Assembly (NCBI GenBank): GCA_041485125.1
Contig: JBGPIT010000152.1
Location: 1-10,972 of the forward strand
Source of the DNA: JBGPIT01 sp041485125
GTDB lineage: Bacteria > Desulfobacterota > Binatia > UTPRO1
Direction of reading: 5' to 3'
DNA length: 10,972 bases
The notes beneath the pieces were generated by a model. That model ran no database searches and was not told the DNA's origin. It saw nothing but the letters and a program-made list of their open reading frames with translations. Numbering within the stretch: position 1 is the first letter of the stretch; the number at the start of each line of letters is the position of its first letter. Below are positions 6,953-10,972 of this stretch, piece by piece. The translations under genes were made by a program, and so were the position numbers.

Positions 6953-7259
6953 GCGGGCGTCTCGGTTCCCTCACTCGAACACACACAGGCCCGAGGCCAG
7001 TGCCAAGGCGCGCCGCGAGGCCCTACGCCACCTCCTGGCGCCCAGGTACCTACCTGAGGCGCCACTCGGCGGCGTAGGGCCTCGCGGCGCGCACGCGACG
7101 GCATTGCACGCCGGCGGGAGTCGAACGTGTCCATGTCTCGCCCGCTCACCGCGTGCGTCGGGCCCGCCTGATCGACCACCCGCCGCGTCGCTCGACTTCG
7201 ATCCCGCGTGCTCCGTTACTCAGCTTGAGCGGGGGGCTTGGCGGTAATACGGTGCGGGG
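6953..7259. other. Non-coding region between mltD-like gene and tetrapyrrole operon
   Basis: This 307-bp stretch carries no frame with family features. It holds the large inverted repeat described separately, directly followed by about 150 bp that should contain the promoter of the siroheme synthase operon. No good -35/-10 pair was found there: TTGAGC (7225) and TAATAC (7245) are only 14 bases apart. GGTGCGGGG just before GTG 7260 is a poor ribosome site. A GAGTCGAAC string near 7119 resembles a tRNA T-loop in reverse, but no tRNA folds around it. Confidence 0.5.
6998..7106. repeat. Large nested inverted repeat (cruciform/hairpin)
   Basis: A perfect 22-bp inverted repeat pairs 7008-7029 with 7071-7092 (left arm begins GCGCGCCGCGAGG and ends CTACGCC). 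Inside it, after a symmetric 6x6 internal loop, TGGCGCC (7036-7042) pairs with GGCGCCA (7058-7064) and CAGGTA (7043-7048) with TACCTG (7051-7056), with one bulged A at 7057. Outside, CAGTGCC (6998-7004) can pair with GGCATTG (7100-7106) using one G-T wobble. RNA from either strand would fold into one long hairpin. No T-run follows on the plus strand, so it is not a textbook intrinsic terminator, though it lies 55 bp past the mltD stop and may end or stabilise that transcript. A REP-like or MITE-like repeat or a protein-binding site is also possible. Confidence 0.85.
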
Positions 7260-7958
7260 GTGCGGTACTTGCCGGTTTTCGTCGACATGCGCGGGCGGAG
7301 TTGCGTCGTCGTGGGAGGCGGGATCGTGGCGCAGCGCAAGGTCGAGTCGTTGCTCGCGGCCGGGGCGCGGGTGACGGTGATCAGTCCCGAGGTCACTGAG
7401 GATCTCACGGCCCTCGCCGACACCCACGAGGTCGTCCACCACGCGCGGGACTACAGGCGGGGCGACCTCGGGGGCGCGACGCTCGCGTTCGCCGCGACCG
7501 ACGACGAGACGCTGCATGCGGCGATCGCCGCCGACGCGGCGGCCACAGGCGTGCTGCTGAACGTCGTCGATCGGCCGCAGCTCTGTGGGTTCATCATGCC
7601 GGCGATCGCCACCCGCGGTGCGGTGACCGTCGCAGTTTCGACCGGCGGGGCGAGTCCGGCATTGGCACAGCGGATCAGGAACGAGCTGGAGTCGCGGCTC
7701 GGCGAGGAGTACGCGCTCGCGGCCGACATCCTCGGCAAGCTGCGCGGCATCGTGAGCGGCGACGCCGGCACGCAAGCGGAGCGAGCGCGGATGTTCACGA
7801 CGCTCGCAGATGCGCCGCTCCTCGACGCGCTTCGCGCCCGCGATGCGGCGCGTGTCGACGCCCTGCTCGCCGCCGCCGTCGGGCCGGGGACCACGCTGGC
7901 ACGGCTCGGCATCTCGCTCCCCGCCGCGACCCGTCACGATGGAACTCCTGCTGCTTAA
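7260..7958 (+). CDS. Siroheme synthase, precorrin-2 dehydrogenase/sirohydrochlorin ferrochelatase (CysG N-terminal/Met8 type)
   Basis: A 232-residue cytoplasmic enzyme that oxidises precorrin-2 to sirohydrochlorin with NAD and can insert iron to make siroheme. It corresponds to the N-terminal part of CysG without the SAM methyltransferase. The start RYLPVFVDMRGRSCVVVGGG gives the Rossmann NAD-binding loop (VVGGG, 17-21) and AQRKVESLLAAGARVTVISP. NVVDRP contains Asp104, matching by position the catalytic Asp of E. coli CysG. FIMPA (111-115) and STGGASPALA (127-136) are further family motifs. The GTG 7260 start fits the family N-terminus, though its ribosome site is poor. It heads the operon and its last 20 bases overlap the ccsA-like gene. 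The residues after about 205, rich in Ala, are less conserved. Some members act only as dehydrogenases, and sequence alone does not settle chelatase activity. Confidence 0.93.
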   Translation: MRYLPVFVDMRGRSCVVVGGGIVAQRKVESLLAAGARVTVISPEVTEDLTALADTHEVVHHARDYRRGDLGGATLAFAATDDETLHAAIAADAAATGVLLNVVDRPQLCGFIMPAIATRGAVTVAVSTGGASPALAQRIRNELESRLGEEYALAADILGKLRGIVSGDAGTQAERARMFTTLADAPLLDALRARDAARVDALLAAAVGPGTTLARLGISLPAATRHDGTPAA

Positions 7959-8760
7959 GGTGGCGCTCGCGAGCTACTTGCTCGCGACGGCTCTCTTCGG
8001 CGTCGGCATCCTCACGCCCAAGTCCGCGCCGCGGACGGTCGCGCCGACCCTGCTGGCGATCGCCTTCTTCGCCCATGCCGGCAGCATCGTCGCGCGCTCC
8101 GTCGTCGCCGGGCACCTGGCGGCCACCACCGAGTTCGAGGCGCTGTCGTTCTTCGCCTGCTTGATGGTCGGCGTCTACCTGGTCGCGCAGCTGCGCTTCC
8201 GGCTCGCCGCGGTCGGCGCGGTCGTGGCGCCGCTCGCCTTCGTCTTCACGCTCGGGAGCTTCGCGTTCTATACCGGCGTGCGCGACCTGCCGCCCAACCT
8301 GCGCAGCGCCTGGGTGCCCGTGCACGTGTTGCTCGCCTCGCTCGGCAACGCGGTCCTCGCGCTCGCGTTCTGCATCAGCCTCGTCTACCTCTTCCACGAG
8401 CGGCAGCTGAAGGAGAAGCGGGTCGGACCGTTGATGCGCCGGCTGCCCTCGCTCGAGAGCCTCGATCGTCTGAACTACCGCGCGCTCGTCTGGGGCTTCC
8501 CGCTGCTGACGCTCGGGATCGTGAGCGGGGCGATCTGGAGCCGCTATTCGTGGGGCCGGTTCTGGTCGTGGGAGGAGCGCGAGGTCTTCTCGCTCATCAC
8601 CTGGATCCTCTACGCCGGGCTCCTGCAGGCGCGCATGGTTGCCGGCTGGCGCGGGCGGCGCGCCGCGACCATGACGATCGTCGGCTTCACCGTCCTCCTG
8701 GTCTCGTTCGTCTTCGGCCACATGCTCTTTCCGGGCAAGCACGGCGGCTCCTTCGACTGA
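7939..8760 (+). CDS. ccsA: CcsA/HemX-type cytochrome c assembly membrane protein
   Basis: A 273-residue protein with about eight hydrophobic helices, of the CcsA/CcmC/HemX family (Cytochrom_C_asm). Members bind or move heme at the membrane for cytochrome c maturation; HemX, encoded beside hemA in Bacillus, lowers HemA level. The tryptophan-rich WWD-type motif is visible as WGRFWSWEERE (205-215), with flanking histidines His129 and His261 and also His46 as candidate heme ligands. The position between siroheme synthase and hemA is typical of deltaproteobacterial tetrapyrrole operons. No CcsB/ResB partner is in the window, so a HemX-like role is as likely as a cytochrome c role. ATG 7939 lies inside the preceding gene (20-base overlap) and gives a clean first helix; the open frame further upstream is a shadow. 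No Shine-Dalgarno is seen, so translation is likely coupled. Confidence 0.92.
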   Translation: MELLLLKVALASYLLATALFGVGILTPKSAPRTVAPTLLAIAFFAHAGSIVARSVVAGHLAATTEFEALSFFACLMVGVYLVAQLRFRLAAVGAVVAPLAFVFTLGSFAFYTGVRDLPPNLRSAWVPVHVLLASLGNAVLALAFCISLVYLFHERQLKEKRVGPLMRRLPSLESLDRLNYRALVWGFPLLTLGIVSGAIWSRYSWGRFWSWEEREVFSLITWILYAGLLQARMVAGWRGRRAATMTIVGFTVLLVSFVFGHMLFPGKHGGSFD

Positions 8761-8761
8761 G

Positions 8762-10060
8762 ATGGCGCGCGAGATCCTGATCGTCGGCCTGAATCATCAC
8801 ACCGCGCCGGTGGCGCTGCGCGAGCAGCTCGGCTTCCAGGCGGCCGAGCTGCAGCCGACGCTCGCGCGCCTCATGCAGGTGCCGGGCGTCCAGGAGGGCG
8901 CGATCATCTCGACCTGCAACCGGGTCGAGCTGATCACCTGTGTCGACGCGGCGATGGCGGAGGTCGAGCGCGAGCTCGCGGCCTTTCTCGCGCGCGAGCG
9001 CGAGGTCGCGCGCGAGGTCTTCGAGCCGCACGTCTACGCGCGCGGCGGCCGCGACGCGGTCCGCCATCTCTTCCGGGTCGCCTCGAGCCTCGACTCGATG
9101 GTGGTCGGCGAGCCGCAGATCCTCGGCCAGCTGAAGGATCACTACGCCGAGGCGTCCTTGGCGGGCACCTCGGGCTCGATCCTGCACCGCGCCTTCCACC
9201 GCTCCTTCGCGGTCGCGAAGCGCGTCCGCAGCGAGACCGGCATCGCGGCCAAGGCGGTGTCGGTGGCCTCGGTCGCGGTCGACCTCACGCGCGAGATCTT
9301 CGAGACCCTGGGCGACAAGACGGCAATGCTGATCGGCGCCGGCAAGATGAGCGAGCTGGTGGCGCGCCATCTCCGCACGCACGGCATCTCGGAGATCATC
9401 ATCACCACCCGCACCTTCGATCACGCCGTCGCCTTGGCGCGCGAGTTCAGCGGCATTCCGGTACCCTTCGAGCGCATGGCCGAGTACCTGAAGCTCGCCG
9501 ACGTGGTGATCGGCTCCGCGGGCGCCGCCGATTACCTGATCAGCGCCGCGACCGTCCACGAGGTGCTGAAGGCCCGCAAGCAGCGGCCGATGTTCTTCGT
9601 CGACACCGCGGTGCCGCGCAACTTCGATCCGGCGATCAACGCGCTCGACAACGTCTATCTCTACGACATCGACGATCTCTCCAAGACGATCGCCCACAAC
9701 GTCGACGAGCGCGGGCGCGAGGCGCTGCGCGCGGAGGAGATCGTCGAGGCGGAGGTCGAGGCCTTCTGGCGCTGGTTCGCGAGCCTCGACGTGGTGCCGA
9801 CGATCGTCGCCATCCGCGAGAAGGTCGAGGCGATCCGCCAGACCGAGCTCGAGAAGGCGCTCGCGACCTTGCAGGACCAGGCGCCGCGCCACCGCGCGCT
9901 CCTCGACGCGCTGACCTCGTCGATCGTCAACAAGATCCTGCACGCGCCGCTCTCGTCGTTGAAGCGGCAGGGCGACGACGGTCCGGACGACCTGGTCGCG
10001 AGCGCCCGCCGTCTCTTCGACCTCGCGCCGCCGCGTCGCGAGCCCGACGAGGAGAGCTGA
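8762..10060 (+). CDS. hemA: Glutamyl-tRNA reductase
   Basis: A 432-residue cytoplasmic enzyme that reduces glutamyl-tRNA(Glu) to glutamate-1-semialdehyde with NADPH, the first committed step of the C5 route to tetrapyrroles. Motifs are complete: GLNHHTAPVALRE (9-21), the catalytic loop STCNRVE with nucleophile Cys52, SSLDSMVVGEPQILGQLK (108-125), the NADPH loop IGAGKMSELVARHL (191-204), and VDTAVPRNFDP in the dinucleotide domain. The C-terminal dimerisation domain has the family segment from about 310 (KTIAHNVDERG...EEIVEAEVEAFWRWF). Length matches full-length HemA. The ATG follows the ccsA stop after one base, without its own ribosome site, so coupling is likely. Its presence shows the organism makes 5-aminolevulinate by the C5 route rather than by ALA synthase. 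It is normally the regulated step, by heme-dependent proteolysis or tRNA supply; no such control is visible in the DNA. Confidence 0.97.
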   Translation: MAREILIVGLNHHTAPVALREQLGFQAAELQPTLARLMQVPGVQEGAIISTCNRVELITCVDAAMAEVERELAAFLAREREVAREVFEPHVYARGGRDAVRHLFRVASSLDSMVVGEPQILGQLKDHYAEASLAGTSGSILHRAFHRSFAVAKRVRSETGIAAKAVSVASVAVDLTREIFETLGDKTAMLIGAGKMSELVARHLRTHGISEIIITTRTFDHAVALAREFSGIPVPFERMAEYLKLADVVIGSAGAADYLISAATVHEVLKARKQRPMFFVDTAVPRNFDPAINALDNVYLYDIDDLSKTIAHNVDERGREALRAEEIVEAEVEAFWRWFASLDVVPTIVAIREKVEAIRQTELEKALATLQDQAPRHRALLDALTSSIVNKILHAPLSSLKRQGDDGPDDLVASARRLFDLAPPRREPDEES

Positions 10061-10114
10061 TGCGCCGCGACGGCGCCGGCGTCCCGGGCGGTACGATCGG
10101 CCGGGCGGGATGAC

Positions 10115-10972
10115 GTGACCACGCTCCGTCTCGGCACGCGCGGCAGCCCGCTCGCGCTCCGGCAGGCGACGCTGGTCGCGAGCGCGCTCGAGCACTGTGG
10201 CGCCCGGGTCGAGATCGTGACGATCCGGACGAGCGGCGACGTCCACACCGGCTCGCTCGCCAGTGCCGGCGGCAAGGGCCTCTTCGTGAAGGAGATCGAG
10301 GAGGCGCTGCTCGCGGGAGGGATCGACGTCGCGGTGCACTCGCTGAAGGACATGCCGGCTGTGCAACCCGCGGGGCTGGCGCTGGTGGCGACGCCGCCGC
10401 GAGAGGATCCGCGTGACGTCCTGATCAGCGGCGCCGGGCAGCGGCTCGACGGTCTCGCGTCGGGTGCGCGCGTCGGCACCTCGAGTCTCCGCCGCCGCGC
10501 GCAGCTCTTGGCGCGACGTCCGGATCTCGCGATCGTCGAGCTCCGCGGCAACGTCGACACCCGCTTGCGCAAGCTCGCCGAGGGGCAGGCCGACGCGGTG
10601 ATCCTCGCCGCAGCCGGCCTCCGCCGCCTCGGCCTCGCGCCGGACGGCGCGGTCACGCTCGGGATCGACGAGCTGCTGCCGGCGATCGGCCAGGGCGCGC
10701 TCGCGATCGAGGCGCGCGCCGCCGACGCCGCGGTCGCGGCGCTGGTGCGGCGCCTGGATGATCCGGCGAGCGCCGCGACCGTCGCGGCCGAGCGTGCCTT
10801 CCTCGCTGCCGTCGGCGGTGATTGCCAGACGCCGATCGCCGCCCACGCGACGCTTGCCGGCGCGACGCTCACCTTGCGGGCGCTGGTTGCGGAGAGTGAC
10901 GGCAGCGTCGTGCTGGCCGATGTGGTCGAGGGCGACGCGGCCGATGCCGCGTCGATCGGTGCGCGGTTGGCG
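10115..10972 (+). CDS. hemC: Hydroxymethylbilane synthase (porphobilinogen deaminase), partial
   Basis: The first 286 codons are present; the frame runs off the right edge with perhaps 20-30 codons missing. The enzyme joins four porphobilinogen units into hydroxymethylbilane in the cytoplasm. Motifs: LRLGTRGSPLALRQA (4-18), KGLFVKEIEEALL (54-66), HSLKDMP with the catalytic Asp79 (75-81), GTSSLRRRAQL (121-131), ELRGNVDTRLRKL (142-154), LPAIGQGALAIE (188-199), and the cofactor-attachment cysteine Cys237 in GGDCQTPIAAHA. E. coli has GGCQVPI here; the extra Asp before Cys is a modest variant. Start GTG 10115 lies 54 bases past the hemA stop and gives the normal family N-terminus; GGGCGGGA upstream may serve as ribosome site. 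It continues the operon after hemA; hemD or a uroporphyrinogen III methyltransferase fusion would be expected next. Confidence 0.96.
   Translation, partial: MTTLRLGTRGSPLALRQATLVASALEHCGARVEIVTIRTSGDVHTGSLASAGGKGLFVKEIEEALLAGGIDVAVHSLKDMPAVQPAGLALVATPPREDPRDVLISGAGQRLDGLASGARVGTSSLRRRAQLLARRPDLAIVELRGNVDTRLRKLAEGQADAVILAAAGLRRLGLAPDGAVTLGIDELLPAIGQGALAIEARAADAAVAALVRRLDDPASAATVAAERAFLAAVGGDCQTPIAAHATLAGATLTLRALVAESDGSVVLADVVEGDAADAASIGARLA

Noticed and set aside
7110..7135. Reverse-strand TTCGACTCC resembling a tRNA T-loop
   Set aside because: The flanking 5-base T-stem does not pair (ACACG with CCCGC), and no acceptor or anticodon arm could be found around it.
7225..7250. TTGAGC and TAATAC as a promoter for the tetrapyrrole operon
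   Set aside because: The boxes are 14 bases apart, too close for sigma70, and the -10 matches only three of six positions. A leaderless transcript from TAATAC is conceivable but unsupported.
6859..7260. Possible mobile element around the large inverted repeat
   Set aside because: No transposase, and no clear target-site duplication next to the outer ends; kept only as a repeat of unknown origin.
8687..10846. 719-codon open frame on the minus strand across hemA and hemC
   Set aside because: It is antisense to two genes with full family motifs, is rich in Arg/Asp/Glu/Ala with no domain, and is a typical shadow in high-GC DNA.

Overview
The window is about 11 kb of very GC-rich DNA (roughly 70% by eye) with dense, ordinary bacterial gene packing. 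Gene content (a stand-alone siroheme synthase, a CcsA/HemX-type membrane protein, then hemA and hemC in a row; a LysM lytic transglycosylase; a peptide/nickel-type ABC importer) suggests a Gram-negative, high-GC bacterium of a deltaproteobacterial kind, such as Myxococcota, Desulfobacterota or Binatota. That is inference from gene order and composition; no marker here fixes the taxon. No insertion sequence, integrase, CRISPR array, rRNA or tRNA was found.

Layout: (1) 1-200, minus strand: N-terminal piece of an ABC ATPase, MlaF-like, running off the left edge. (2) 201-487: divergent intergenic region. (3) 488-2137, plus: membrane-bound orphan sensor histidine kinase. (4) 2091-5379, minus: a compact set transcribed as substrate-binding lipoprotein, DppB-type permease, DppC-type permease, joined by start/stop overlaps. 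Its 3' end overlaps the kinase 3' end by 47 bp, and no matching ATPase gene is present. (5) 5380-5488: short divergent control region with a sigma70-like promoter and a possible 19-codon leader ORF. (6) 5489-6952, plus: MltD-like lytic transglycosylase with a C-terminal LysM domain. (7) 6953-7259: non-coding, dominated by a large nested inverted repeat. (8) 7260-10972, plus: tetrapyrrole operon of precorrin-2 dehydrogenase/ferrochelatase, ccsA/hemX-like gene, hemA and hemC, the last cut by the right edge.

How the genes work together: HemA makes glutamate-1-semialdehyde from glutamyl-tRNA and HemC makes hydroxymethylbilane, the precursor of uroporphyrinogen III. The siroheme synthase acts on precorrin-2, which branches from uroporphyrinogen III, and CcsA-type proteins handle heme at the membrane or influence HemA level. 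The peptide-importer genes encode binding protein and channel, and must borrow ATPases encoded elsewhere. The transglycosylase trims peptidoglycan.

Most of the window is conventional. The parts worth a second look are non-coding or at gene junctions: the 109-nt nested palindrome before the tetrapyrrole operon, the leader ORF whose stop overlaps the transglycosylase start, and the convergent overlap of kinase and permease genes.
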